DNA of 64,000 bases from Cupriavidus sp. P-10 (GTDB lineage: Bacteria > Pseudomonadota > Gammaproteobacteria > Burkholderiales > Burkholderiaceae): positions 2,046,001-2,110,000 of the forward strand of contig NZ_AP025171.1 of the NCBI RefSeq assembly GCF_003402535.2, written 5' to 3'. Under the pieces are notes generated by a model. That model did not search any database. It had not been told where the DNA came from and was given only the letters and a program-made list of their open reading frames with translations. Position numbers and translations under genes: made by a program. Shown piece by piece: positions 19,001 to 25,920 of the stretch (position 1 is the first letter of the stretch; each line of letters begins with the position of its first letter).

Positions 19001-19532
19001 CACGGTACTTAGAGGCTGGGCGTTGTCAGCCCAAGGCGCCGTGGACGAAGGGCTTGTGCAAATTCGCCAGGGTCTGTCGGCGCACCAAGCCACGGGAGCG
19101 GCGCTGGGACGCCCAACTCTCTTGGCTTTGCTGGCTGAGACCTATGCTAACGCTGGACAAGTCCAGGCGGGGCTTGACGTACTGACCGAGGCAATTGACC
19201 TGGTAGCCGAAACGTGCGAGCGGTTCAGCGAGCCAACGCTGCTTCGCCTCAAGGGTGACCTGCTGCTGCGCTTGCCATCACAAGGCAGGTCTGCGCATGT
19301 CACGGAGAAAGACGCGGAATCCCATCTTGTGCGAGCCATTGCACTAGCGCGCCAACAAGCATCCAGGTCAGTCGAACTGCAAGCCGCCCTTAGCCTGGCC
19401 GCGCTATGGCAGCGTCAGGACAAACGGCATGCCGCGCACGAGATGCTAGCCGCGGTTCATGGCGCGTTCACTGAAGGCTATGACACCGTGGATTGGCGTC
19501 ACGGAGATGCACTGCTGAAGGAACTCTCCTGA
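16095..19532 (+). CDS. Zinc-ribbon / class III nucleotidyl cyclase / AAA ATPase / TPR signalling protein
   Basis: A 1145-residue cytoplasmic multidomain protein. Residues 3-20 form a zinc ribbon (C3, C6, C17, C20), and a second CxxC follows at C42/C45. Residues about 98-275 are a class III adenylate/guanylate cyclase domain (metal Asp in TALFSDMAAST, and KSLGDGILALFG). A large AAA/STAND-type ATPase follows, with Walker A GEAGVGKSR near 330 and Walker B LLVLFEDLQWLD near 455, and the C-terminal half is helical TPR-like repeats. Such proteins are common in Burkholderiales, but their output is poorly known. ATG 16095 has a GAAGAGGG site and starts cleanly at the zinc ribbon; ATG 15966 would add 43 residues. 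It is divergent from a Bug operon and flanked by palindromes. Confidence 0.9.
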   Translation: MRCLTCGYENSPGGNFCEACGASMPADSLHRRADPGSPARFCRSCGRPFAAGTPHVGIGLWSAAGTDLAPALYTPLHLAERIRAQQAATGGGDNMTGERKTITALFSDMAASTALIQDLDPEDARGLIDPVVALMMEAVHHYEGYVAKSLGDGILALFGAPIAHEDHPHRAIYAALRMQEAMRRHSDKIRAKQGIPLQIRVGVHTGEVVVRPICRDDLRADYDPVGHTIHIASRMEGVAAPSTILVSETTKKLAEGYFEFKSLGTIQVKGVRNPLTVYEVMGLGALRTRLQVSAYRGLVRFVGRQLEMDSLHDAWDKTRAGHGQIVGVSGEAGVGKSRLFHEFKARFQQGCMVLETYSVSHGKAFPYLPLFDLLRNYFDLTGLDDDRLSRERVTGRLLALDRDLEEYLPYLLYLLGTSEAGSALPGMDPGIRRQRTLKAIVELFLRESVKQPLLVLFEDLQWLDRETEAFLNMLMAHVPHARILLLLNYRPEYVPSWGSTTRYAQIDLKPLGGGEAQGMLAALLGSQPSLAPLKALIMSKTDGNPLFIEEVVKTLAEEHVLLGAPGHYWVDKPPLTLHIPTSVQGVLSARMDRLPHAQKELLQTLAVIGTEFPFSLVQHVTALSEAVLRSLLHDLQEGDFIHERPSFPEVDYAFKHALTQEVAGQALLSTRRSALHERTAEAIEALFPGRLKEYCNELAHHYSKSGKVAKAVEYLHLAARQALQRSAHVQAIQHLQDALALLKSAPDASQRSRAELSLLLSLGQAWMAVRGQASVEVESAYRRAAALCQQGEKTQEFFSAQLGLWSFHQLRAQYGTARSLAVRLFRIAKATKNSEQLTEAHRALGSTLFRLGDIKAARIHMEHALTQQRSDQQDYDQLMRYMRNPAVHTRSALSWILWYLGMPDQSRACSQDALALARKGSDPFSLALGLAFAAQLYQCRREAYRTMEYAEAAVSVSSEQGYPHYLAWGTVLRGWALSAQGAVDEGLVQIRQGLSAHQATGAALGRPTLLALLAETYANAGQVQAGLDVLTEAIDLVAETCERFSEPTLLRLKGDLLLRLPSQGRSAHVTEKDAESHLVRAIALARQQASRSVELQAALSLAALWQRQDKRHAAHEMLAAVHGAFTEGYDTVDWRHGDALLKELS

Positions 19533-20137
19533 ACTGTGCCGTATCGATGTCGCAGAAGAGCCACAGACTTAAGTATTACTTGGAAGCCCCGAAACACGGC
19601 GATTCCCTCGGCTCGATCACTCGATCAGTTGTAGCCGAGAATTGCCACCTTAGCGACATCCGGTCTATCGTTCGAGTTCTCCATGAGAACCTGTGTCGGC
19701 CGATTCGGCCGCTTAACCCAAGCGCGGCCGTCTATCGGCACAAAGCGTTCGATGGATTCAGCGGAAGTGCCTGGTTTGCCGTAATGGTCGGACAAGGGGA
19801 AAGTGTTCATCATCAATGCCTTAGCGGGGTGAAGCCAAAATCAGGTCGTGACCCGAGCGTCTGCGGAGCCACGTCGGCAAATGGAAGGACGATTAGGAGC
19901 GCAGTGCGGGAGACTCGCGCACGCCGGTACTGAGCAAATTACTCCAGCGGCACCTCATGTATAACATAGTCCCTTATTATGGGACAACTTTATATGCGAT
20001 CTCGGCTAACTGCAAGTGCGACAGCGGCGCCCAACCTTTACGCGGCGCGCACGTCACACCCCATTTCATTCGACCAGCCACGCCCGCCCTTCGGATCGAG
20101 CCACCGCGCGCCCTCCTGTCCCGGATGAGGGTCCAGG
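19533..20137. other. 605-bp stretch without a convincing gene; holds palindrome copy 4
   Basis: No supported gene is seen. On the minus strand 19625-19816 an open frame reads NTFPLSDHYGKPGTSAESIE and ends VAKVAILGYN, which looks protein-like, but it has no good start and I cannot assign it; it could be the decayed tail of a gene once controlled by the palindrome at 19970. Confidence 0.4.
19970..19984. promoter_or_regulatory. Regulon palindrome copy 4
   Basis: TCCCTTATTATGGGA, a 7-1-7 repeat with one position off consensus in the left arm. No intact gene now starts beside it: to the left is the 3' end of the cyclase gene, to the right the lysR remnant. It may be the relic promoter of a lost operon. 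Confidence 0.6.
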
Positions 20138-20374
20138 CTACTTCGCCAATTCCCTGACGATCTCGATCATCCGATCCAGAATGGGCGTCCGCTCACCTTT
20201 TACCCAACCGAATATAAAACTGGTTGGGTAGTTAAGGCTTTCAAGCGGCACGACGGCAAGGTTGTTCGGATAGGTAAAGCCCTTACCCATTACTGCGAGG
20301 CCGATCCCCATTCCTACGGAAATAAGGTTGAGCTGAGCAGCAATGGTGCTCACTTCCTGTACAACATTGGGGTT
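20138..20374 (-). pseudogene. LysR-type regulator, C-terminal remnant cut by an IS3-family element
   Basis: The last 70-75 codons of a LysR effector domain are readable: VVQEVSTIAAQLNLISVGMG, then LAVVPLESLNYP and a tail ending MIEIVRELAK before TAG. The frame is cut at about 20374, where the IS3-family terminal repeat begins. The N-terminal HTH half is not on the other side of the element; instead the 3' end of an MmgE/PrpD gene is found there on the opposite strand. The lysR gene was therefore truncated by insertion plus deletion, not by simple insertion. Confidence 0.8.
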
Positions 20375-20408
20375 ACCCCGTTTCATCGGACAGATTCGCA
20401 TTGGAATT

Positions 20409-21363
20409 TTATGTCGATGGGTTTTCTCCTTGTGATGGGGCAGTGTAGGCCCGGTGTAGCGCCGGATTCCTGCCATTGACGGGCAGCTTTTCAAATTCCT
20501 GCGGAGACCGATAGCCCAGAGCGCTGTGCAAGCGATGCGGGTTGTACCAGCCCTCGATCCAAGTAAACAGTGCCCGGCGTGCGTGATCGTGCGTGGCGAA
20601 GCGCGAACGCATCAGCAGCTCGCATTCGAGCGTGGCGAAGAAGGACTCACACATGGCGTTGTCGTAGGCATCGCCCACCGAGCCCATCGAAGGCTGAACA
20701 CCGGCGTCCCGGCAACGTCGCCCGAAGGCGACAGACGTGTATTGGGCAGCCTTGATCCGAGTGGTGAATGACATCCTCTGGGCGGCGCTGCGCGAGCGCC
20801 ATATCCAGTGCCTGCAACATCAGCGCGGTACGCAGATGGCTGCCCATGGCCCAACCAACAATGCGCCGGCTGTACACATCCAACACCACTGTGAGATAGA
20901 AGAAGCCCGCTGCGGTCGGAATGCAGGTCGCATCGGCGACCCACAGACGGTTTGGCACGTCAGCTTGGAAGTGGCGCTGGACCAGATCCGGAGCCGGTCT
21001 TGCACCAGGTGCTCGTCGCGTGGTCTTTACCCAGCGTCGCCGGCTCACGCCGCGCAGGCCCGCTTCACGCATCAGGCGTGCCACGCGTTTGCGCCCGACG
21101 TGTATGCCTTGCCGGGCCAGCGTCGCATGAATGCGCGGCATGCCATAGGTGCCGTGCGAGCGCGTGTAGATGGCCCGGATTCGTGCCAGCAGGTCCCTAT
21201 CCTGCTGTGCATGGGCCGATGGACGGCGTTGATTCCACGCATGGAAACCGCTGCGCGAGACCTTGAGCAGCCGTGCCATGGTCGCCAAGGGCCAGGTGGC
21301 CTGATTCGCCTTCATGAATTCGAACCCTTGTCGGGTACCGTTCCGGCCTCCCGGGCGAACCAA
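20409..21363 (-). pseudogene. IS3-family transposase OrfB, frameshifted
   Basis: The first frame holds the HTH_21 region (MKANQATWPLATMARLLKVS, GFHAWNQRRP) and the DDE domain start (WVADATCIPTAAGFFYLTVV), running to DVIHHSDQG. There the frame jumps: the second frame continues QYTSVAFGRRCRDAGVQPSM, DNAMCESFFATLECELL and HRLHSALGYRSPQEFE. An extra base in the GGG run at about 20744-20746 (plus strand) explains the shift. The C-terminal extension after RSPQEFEKLP runs beyond the usual end. The protein would be inactive unless supplied in trans. Confidence 0.88.
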
Positions 21364-21375
21364 GACGCGGCTTTC

Positions 21376-22722
21376 CTAAGAAACACCATCAATGGCTTCG
21401 AGGCGGAACCCGAAGTTTGCCGCTCGCCGCTGAAGCTGCTTGACGACACGGTCTCGGTAAGCCGCCTCGTAATAATCGGCACCGGGATCTTTATAGTCGG
21501 CCCCGTAGCGCATTGTGTTATAGAACAGCACGGCAATCTTCCGTGCTGTCGCCGTCACCGCCTTTGCCTTGCCGAGGCGGGCCGCAAGGCGCCGATAAAA
21601 GGCGCCAAGCGCAGTATCGGTGCGGCCCACCGTCACTGCTGCCAAGCGAAGATGGGCGGCGACGGGATTGCTCGACCTGCGTGTTCGCGAAGACAGGACC
21701 TTGCCGCCACTGATTTTGCAACCTGGCGACAGGGACAGCCAAGACGTAAAGTGCTTAGCAGTCGGCCAACGGCTCAGATCAGTGCCGCATTCTGAGACCA
21801 GGCGCAGCGCGAGGTAGGGGCCAATGCCATGGATTTGAGTCAGATCAGTGCCCGTGATCTGATGCAGCAGTGGTCGCGTGTCGAAATCGACGGCGTTGGG
21901 CTGTTTGGTTCGATGACGTGGTTTAGGCAGCGGTGCGGTGGGCGCAGGGGATTGCGCAGCAAGCCTCGTCAGTACTTGCTCGATCTGCCGGTCGCATTGC
22001 TCGACCTGTCGCTGATAGAAGTCATACAGTTCGAGTGCCTGCTGTAGCGCAAAGACGTGTTCGGGCTGATAGTTGCCTTGCAACGCGGCTTCGATCACCT
22101 CGTGCGTCGCCTTGCATCGGAGATCACGCATGCGTGCCAGTACTTTAGTGTCACGCTCGCCGGCGATGATGGCCCGCACGATCCTCAGCCCGGTCGCCCC
22201 CGTTACATCGCTGACGACGTGATGAAGGTGCAGATTCATGAACGTCAATGCCTTCTGCATATGCTGGATATGGGCGGCAGCGTAATCCAGATGCCTTTCT
22301 CTAAGCCGCAGGTACGCGCGTAGCGCCGCGATCTCCCGGCCCGGACGAAAGCTGGCCCGCAGAAGACCGCAAGCATGCAAGCGCTGTAACCATTGGGCGT
22401 CCTTGATATCGCTCTTGCGGCCGGGCACGGCGCGCGCTTCGCGCGCATTGGTGACGATGACCTCCAGCCCCGCGTCCTCCAGCACCTCATACACCGGGAT
22501 CCAATACACGCCGGTGGATTCCATTGCCACCGTCGTGATCCCCAGCGCGGACAACCAGTTGGCCATTCGGTGCAAGTCACCGGTGAAGGCTTGAAACGTC
22601 TGCACTGGCTCGGCACACAATTCGCTGGGCACCGCCACGACATGGAAGCGGGCACCGATATCGACGGCCGCAGCACGTGCGTTGAGAATTGGTAGACCTA
22701 CCGCCTTGGATCGCCTGCTCAT
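21376..22722 (-). CDS. IS110-family DEDD transposase
   Basis: A 448-residue transposase with the RuvC-like DEDD tetrad: Asp21 (AAAVDIGARFHVV), Glu68 (VAMESTGVYWIP), Asp105 and Asp108 (KSDIKDAQWLQ). The C-terminal Transposase_20 domain reads LTQIHGIGPYLALRLVSECG and SWLSLSPGCKISGGKVLSSR. ATG 22722 follows a perfect AGGAGG; the longer frame from 22764 lacks such a site. The stop codon TAG lies at the inferred element edge and may be completed by target DNA. The gene appears intact and could be mobile, unlike the IS3 element it split. Confidence 0.93.
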   Translation of the reverse strand: MSRRSKAVGLPILNARAAAVDIGARFHVVAVPSELCAEPVQTFQAFTGDLHRMANWLSALGITTVAMESTGVYWIPVYEVLEDAGLEVIVTNAREARAVPGRKSDIKDAQWLQRLHACGLLRASFRPGREIAALRAYLRLRERHLDYAAAHIQHMQKALTFMNLHLHHVVSDVTGATGLRIVRAIIAGERDTKVLARMRDLRCKATHEVIEAALQGNYQPEHVFALQQALELYDFYQRQVEQCDRQIEQVLTRLAAQSPAPTAPLPKPRHRTKQPNAVDFDTRPLLHQITGTDLTQIHGIGPYLALRLVSECGTDLSRWPTAKHFTSWLSLSPGCKISGGKVLSSRTRRSSNPVAAHLRLAAVTVGRTDTALGAFYRRLAARLGKAKAVTATARKIAVLFYNTMRYGADYKDPGADYYEAAYRDRVVKQLQRRAANFGFRLEAIDGVS

Positions 22723-22953
22723 GGTCACCTCCTGCGTTGAGCGCCCGGACGGGGACACGGACAAGCATCACTTTCCTAAACGGGGTCACCGAAGCGCCAC
22801 CAAAATCGGGTCCGCAGATCCCCTGGACCATGTTTGCCGACGGGGTGGAATATCGCCAAAAAGCTGACGGCCTCGGGCCCGGGTGCCACGACAGTGTAGG
22901 CGCCGCGTGTTTCTTCTGCCCGGGCCGCGACGGGTCGCGAAGTCAGTTTGCCA
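21378..22953 (-). mobile_element. IS110-family insertion sequence nested in IS3 orfA
   Basis: Element limits are inferred from where the IS3 OrfA frame breaks and resumes: OrfA reads ...KMERDIL at 22950 and continues ..RKAASWFAREAGTVPDKGSNS from about 21377 down to 21312. The segment between contains one IS110 transposase gene, about 230 bp of upstream non-coding DNA and almost no downstream DNA. No target duplication or long terminal repeat is obvious, as expected of IS110. Exact borders are good to a few bases only. Confidence 0.8.
22723..22953 (-). ncRNA. Candidate bridge-RNA region of the IS110 element
   Basis: About 230 bp of non-coding DNA sits between the inferred element end and the transposase start. 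In IS110-group elements this position encodes the bridge RNA that pairs with target and donor. Short hairpins are visible (for example GCGACCCGTCGC near the outer end). The near absence of DNA downstream of the transposase favours the IS110 arrangement over IS1111. No loops complementary to the target were verified, so this is inference from family knowledge. Confidence 0.3.
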
Positions 22954-23200
22954 ATATATCGCGCTCCATCTTGACCTGCCGAAGCTCTCTACGAAGATGG
23001 GTCAGTTCCTGGCGCTCGGCAGTGCTCAGGCCATCGTGACGTTTGCCCGCGTCACGGTCAGCCTGTGCGACCCAGTTGTAGATGGTCTGGGCAGTGGGTT
23101 CAAACTCCTTGGCCAGGTCTTCCGGCGTCCGGCCGGCATGGACGAGGTCAATCATTTGCTGCCGGAAAGCAGCGGCATACGGCGCTCGAGTCTTGGCCAT
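22943..23200 (-). pseudogene. IS3-family OrfA, split by the IS110 insertion
   Basis: ATG 23200 opens a typical IS3 OrfA: HTH region AAFRQQMIDLVHAGRTPEDL, TAQTIYNWVAQADRDAG, and a leucine-zipper segment ELTHLRRELRQVKMERDIL. The frame then runs into IS110 DNA and stops. The missing tail (RKAASWFAREAGTVPDKGSNS in part) is found at 21312-21377 on the far side of the IS110 element. The two pieces together give about 106 codons, the normal OrfA length. Confidence 0.88.
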
Positions 23201-23256
23201 GATGGGTACCCCCTACGGTTCAAGATAGCGGGTGTCCAAAAAAACGGGTCATCTCC

Positions 23257-23376
23257 AATTGTGCCTCTGTCGCCATCGAACCCCTGTCCGCCGACCAGAT
23301 CAAGGCCGTGCATAGGATGGTGCAGACATTGGAGCGTGCGGATGACGCGACCGAGGTATTGCAGGCGCTTTCGTGA
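23257..23376 (+). pseudogene. 3' remnant of an MmgE/PrpD gene next to the IS3 element
   Basis: The frame ending at TGA 23374-23376 reads NCASVAIEPLSADQIKAVHR followed by MVQTLERADDATEVLQALS. It aligns residue by residue with the C-terminus of the intact MmgE/PrpD protein at 23619-25013 (DCASFSAVPRSTDQTKAVCG, MVQRLESLEDATDVLRALA). It is on the opposite strand to that gene, so it is the tail of a fifth paralogue whose first 420 or so codons are gone. The cut coincides with the end of the IS3 element at about 23251. Confidence 0.8.
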
Positions 23377-23588
23377 AGTGGGATCCAAGCCTCAGCTAGC
23401 AATCGAACGCCCGGCGCATCTCTTCCGGTGGTGGCGCCCGGCACCCCAAGCTGTCAGATAGCAACGGGGCCTAGTTAAACAGGAAATAGTCCGCGCTCCC
23501 CCACGCAATGCCGGACAATGCAGCCTACCTACCGAGGCGTCCCCCCGACCAGCGATACTCGGTGCGACCGCCTCCAACTTCTGATGCT

Positions 23589-23614
23589 GGCGTGCCGGGA
23601 TTTCCCGGCACGCC
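23589..23614 (-). terminator. Strong hairpin at the end of the MmgE-isomerase-ALDH-GMC-MFS operon
   Basis: GGCGTGCCGGGA and TCCCGGCACGCC form a perfect 12-bp inverted repeat with a 2-base centre, five bases past the MmgE/PrpD stop at 23619. There is no clear U-tract on the minus strand, so it may end transcription by another route or protect the 3' end. Confidence 0.6.
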
Positions 23615-23618
23615 CTCT

Positions 23619-25013
23619 TCATGCCAGAGCCCGCAGAACGTCGGTAGCGTCCTCCAACGACTCCAGGCGCTGCACCATGCCGCATACGGCTTTCGTCTGG
23701 TCGGTCGATCGGGGAACCGCAGAGAACGAAGCGCAGTCTTTAAACTTCATCACGATATCGTCCCAGCCCATCGGCGCTTCTGCGCTACCAGGGACCCCTG
23801 TACCCACTCTTTCGAACCTGCGACCATCGTTCGTAACGATCTCGACGCGGCCGGGAGGAAGTTCGAGTTTCCAGTCCAACGCCGCGTCGTTGACCGGCAC
23901 AACCTTCCTTGCCGCCTCCAGCACAGCGGGGCTCTTCAGAGCCTCGTCGGTAAAGTCCTTCAGTCCCATCTCGCGGCGAGCCGCGGCGACGCCAACGAGA
24001 AACGGTAGACTAAACTTCGCGTCAACGAGCGTCGACGGCGCGCGGCGCTTCTCAAGCGGGTCGCACATGAGCTGATGGTAATCGCCCACGAATACGCGGA
24101 TTTCCGAGATTTCCGCCAGATTGAGATTGTGGTCCTTGATCAAGCCGATGGTAGCGTGGATATGGCTATGCGCTGTACCCACGGCAGGCCAACGCTTGTA
24201 GAGGGTCCGCCCGCCAGAAAAGTCCTCGCCAAGACCGGCGACGAGCTTCTCTCGGTTGTATCGGCCGCCGAAATACAACGACAGAATGCCATACTTGCCT
24301 TCGAACAATGTGGGGACGCCGCTTAGGCCTTTCTCGGCCAGCAGCGCCGCCATTACGGCACCTTTGGCTGGAAATCCAGCGTACACGGCCCGCAGGTCAC
24401 TTCCCGTAGCGTTGATCATCTCCGTCGTGCCGCCCGACTGCAGGCTAGCGATACCCAAGGCGTTAGCGATTTGATCAGACGAAAGCTTGAGGATACGGCC
24501 CGCTGCAGCGGTGGCTGAAAACACGCCCATGACGGTGGAAAAGAACCAGTCTTTTTTCCAATCCGTAAATTGCCGGAATCGATTGAATATATCCTGGCCG
24601 ATAGCGACCGCGGCGATCATATCCTGGCCGGACACCCGCCCCCTTCGCTCAGCGACCGCAAAAATTGCCGGCAACAAGGAACTTGCAGCATGTTGACCCC
24701 AGGGGGTCTGATCGTCGTAGTCCAGACTGTGCGCCATCGCACCGTTCGCAAATGCAGCCATGACAGCGGACACCTTGGTTCCGAAACCCAATATTGTGCT
24801 TTCGGGCTTTCCTCCACAGTCCTTCGCCAGTTCCACAGCGATGCGAGACGCCGGTTCCATCCCGCTCGCAGCCAGGATCACGCCTAGCGTGTCTAGTGTA
24901 CTGCGCTTTGCACCCTCGATTGCCTCTCGCGGCAGTCTTTCATAGGGAGTGTTGGCGGCAAAGTCTGCCAGTACCTGACACAGATCCCGCTCTATGGTCC
25001 TACTTTCACTCAT
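23619..25013 (-). CDS. MmgE/PrpD family protein
   Basis: A 464-residue MmgE/PrpD protein: STLDTLGVILAASGMEPASR near residue 33, AHSLDYDDQTPWGQHAASSL with the conserved Asp pair, LSSDQIANALGIASLQSGGT and KRWPAVGTAHSHIHATIGLI. The predicted reaction is dehydration, decarboxylation or epimerisation of a carboxylate. It is the last gene of a leftward operon (MFS, GMC, ALDH, isomerase, MmgE/PrpD) and follows the isomerase gene by 18 bp. It is the closest relative in the window of the truncated copy at 23257-23376. No 15-bp palindrome precedes this operon; the LysR gene at 30751 is the nearest candidate regulator. Confidence 0.92.
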   Translation of the reverse strand: MSESRTIERDLCQVLADFAANTPYERLPREAIEGAKRSTLDTLGVILAASGMEPASRIAVELAKDCGGKPESTILGFGTKVSAVMAAFANGAMAHSLDYDDQTPWGQHAASSLLPAIFAVAERRGRVSGQDMIAAVAIGQDIFNRFRQFTDWKKDWFFSTVMGVFSATAAAGRILKLSSDQIANALGIASLQSGGTTEMINATGSDLRAVYAGFPAKGAVMAALLAEKGLSGVPTLFEGKYGILSLYFGGRYNREKLVAGLGEDFSGGRTLYKRWPAVGTAHSHIHATIGLIKDHNLNLAEISEIRVFVGDYHQLMCDPLEKRRAPSTLVDAKFSLPFLVGVAAARREMGLKDFTDEALKSPAVLEAARKVVPVNDAALDWKLELPPGRVEIVTNDGRRFERVGTGVPGSAEAPMGWDDIVMKFKDCASFSAVPRSTDQTKAVCGMVQRLESLEDATDVLRALA

Positions 25014-25030
25014 ATCTGAAAAAAATGCTG

Positions 25031-25816
25031 TTAGTGTGGGTTTAGATCCAACTCGCGGGCCAGCGGCACACCATCCAGAATCGATCTGGTCGGCACATAC
25101 TCCAGGCCGATGGAGCCGGTGTAATCGAGCTGTCGCAAGGCCCTGAAAAGAAGGGGAAAATCAATCATAGCCGTGCCGGGCTCGTGCCTTCCGGGATAGT
25201 CGGCAAGCTGTATATGGGCGACCTTATCCGCATGCTTTGCGAGGAAATCGATTGGATCCTCGCCGTTTACGTGGGCGTGATAGACATCCAAGATGATCTT
25301 CACCGCAGGTCGGTTGATCTGAGCGATCGCGCGGAGCACGAGCCCAAGATGATCGATGAAGTACCCTTTGAAATCCCTCGCATTTACCGCCTCGATCACG
25401 ACGGTCAGGCCCTCCGCCTGAAGCCGGTCATGTGCCTGCGCGACACGATCGCAGTAGGTATCGAAAGCTACCGCCTCGGAAACGTCTGCCGCCTTGGGTC
25501 CGGCGAACACGTGTACCTGGGAGCACTCGATAATCTTGGCATACTCGATGACAGTATCGATCGAGCGGTCGAACTCGGACTTCTTACTGGGCGTCAGCGA
25601 GAAGCCGGGCTCTCCCCCTTTGTAATCACAGGCTGGCGCCCCGATAGAGATTTGCCGTAGGCCGTTATCGGAGAGCAGCCTGGCATACTCTGATGCCGGC
25701 ATTTCATAGGGAAACGGATACTCCACGGCACTAAAGCCAAGCTGTCTTGCCGCGACAAATCGTTCTTCAAAAGGCAGCGCCCCAAGAACATAGCTGAGGT
25801 GAATTGAGGTGTGCAT
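25031..25816 (-). CDS. Hydroxypyruvate isomerase-like / sugar-phosphate isomerase-epimerase TIM barrel protein
   Basis: A 261-residue AP-endonuclease-2-type TIM barrel. The opening HLSYVLGALPFEERFVAARQ and GFSAVEYPFPYEMPASEY match hydroxypyruvate isomerase and OtnI proteins (family length about 258-265). Likely metal and catalytic acids are Glu in VVIEAVNARDFKGYFID, Asp in KIILDVYHAHVNGEDP, His in HIQLADYPGRHEPG and the C-terminal Glu in GSIGLEYVPT. It should interconvert a keto and an aldehyde or epimeric hydroxy acid in the cytoplasm. It lies in the operon between ALDH and MmgE/PrpD. Start ATG 25816 has GGGGAAAG upstream. Confidence 0.88.
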   Translation of the reverse strand: MHTSIHLSYVLGALPFEERFVAARQLGFSAVEYPFPYEMPASEYARLLSDNGLRQISIGAPACDYKGGEPGFSLTPSKKSEFDRSIDTVIEYAKIIECSQVHVFAGPKAADVSEAVAFDTYCDRVAQAHDRLQAEGLTVVIEAVNARDFKGYFIDHLGLVLRAIAQINRPAVKIILDVYHAHVNGEDPIDFLAKHADKVAHIQLADYPGRHEPGTAMIDFPLLFRALRQLDYTGSIGLEYVPTRSILDGVPLARELDLNPH

Positions 25817-25887
25817 AGCTTTCCCCGCTGATCATGCGAACCCGCACAAGGCGACTGAAGTCGCCGTCACGGGCTGCGGTGAGTAGC

Positions 25888-25909
25888 GGTGGCGACATAT
25901 GTCGCCACC
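25888..25909. repeat. Perfect 22-bp palindrome between two operon genes
   Basis: The half GGTGGCGACAT is followed directly by its reverse complement with no spacer. It lies 12 bp past the ALDH stop and 72 bp before the isomerase start. A related hairpin (GCGGTGG-TCG-CCACCGC) occurs in the next upstream gap at 27416-27432; both contain GTCGCCACC. They could be mRNA-stabilising or processing hairpins, or protein sites. Confidence 0.7.
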
Positions 25910-25920
25910 ATCGTTAAGGT

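Larger units (their letters stand above)
20374..23251 (-). mobile_element. IS3-family element interrupted by an IS110-family element
   Basis: The IS3 element reads leftward: orfA starts at 23200 and orfB ends at 20409. Its ends show a related imperfect repeat: minus-strand TGACCCGTTTTTTTGGACAC at the orfA side, plus-strand TTACCCCGTTTCATCGGACA at the orfB side. Without the inserted IS110 (about 1.57 kb) it would be about 1.3 kb, normal for the family. No target duplication is seen, and the flanks are two unrelated truncated genes, so a deletion followed or accompanied insertion. The element is dead: orfA is split and orfB has a frameshift. Confidence 0.8.

Noticed and set aside
20737..21795. 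352-codon open frame on the plus strand within the IS elements
   Set aside because: It is antisense to IS3 orfB and the IS110 transposase, both identified by catalytic motifs.
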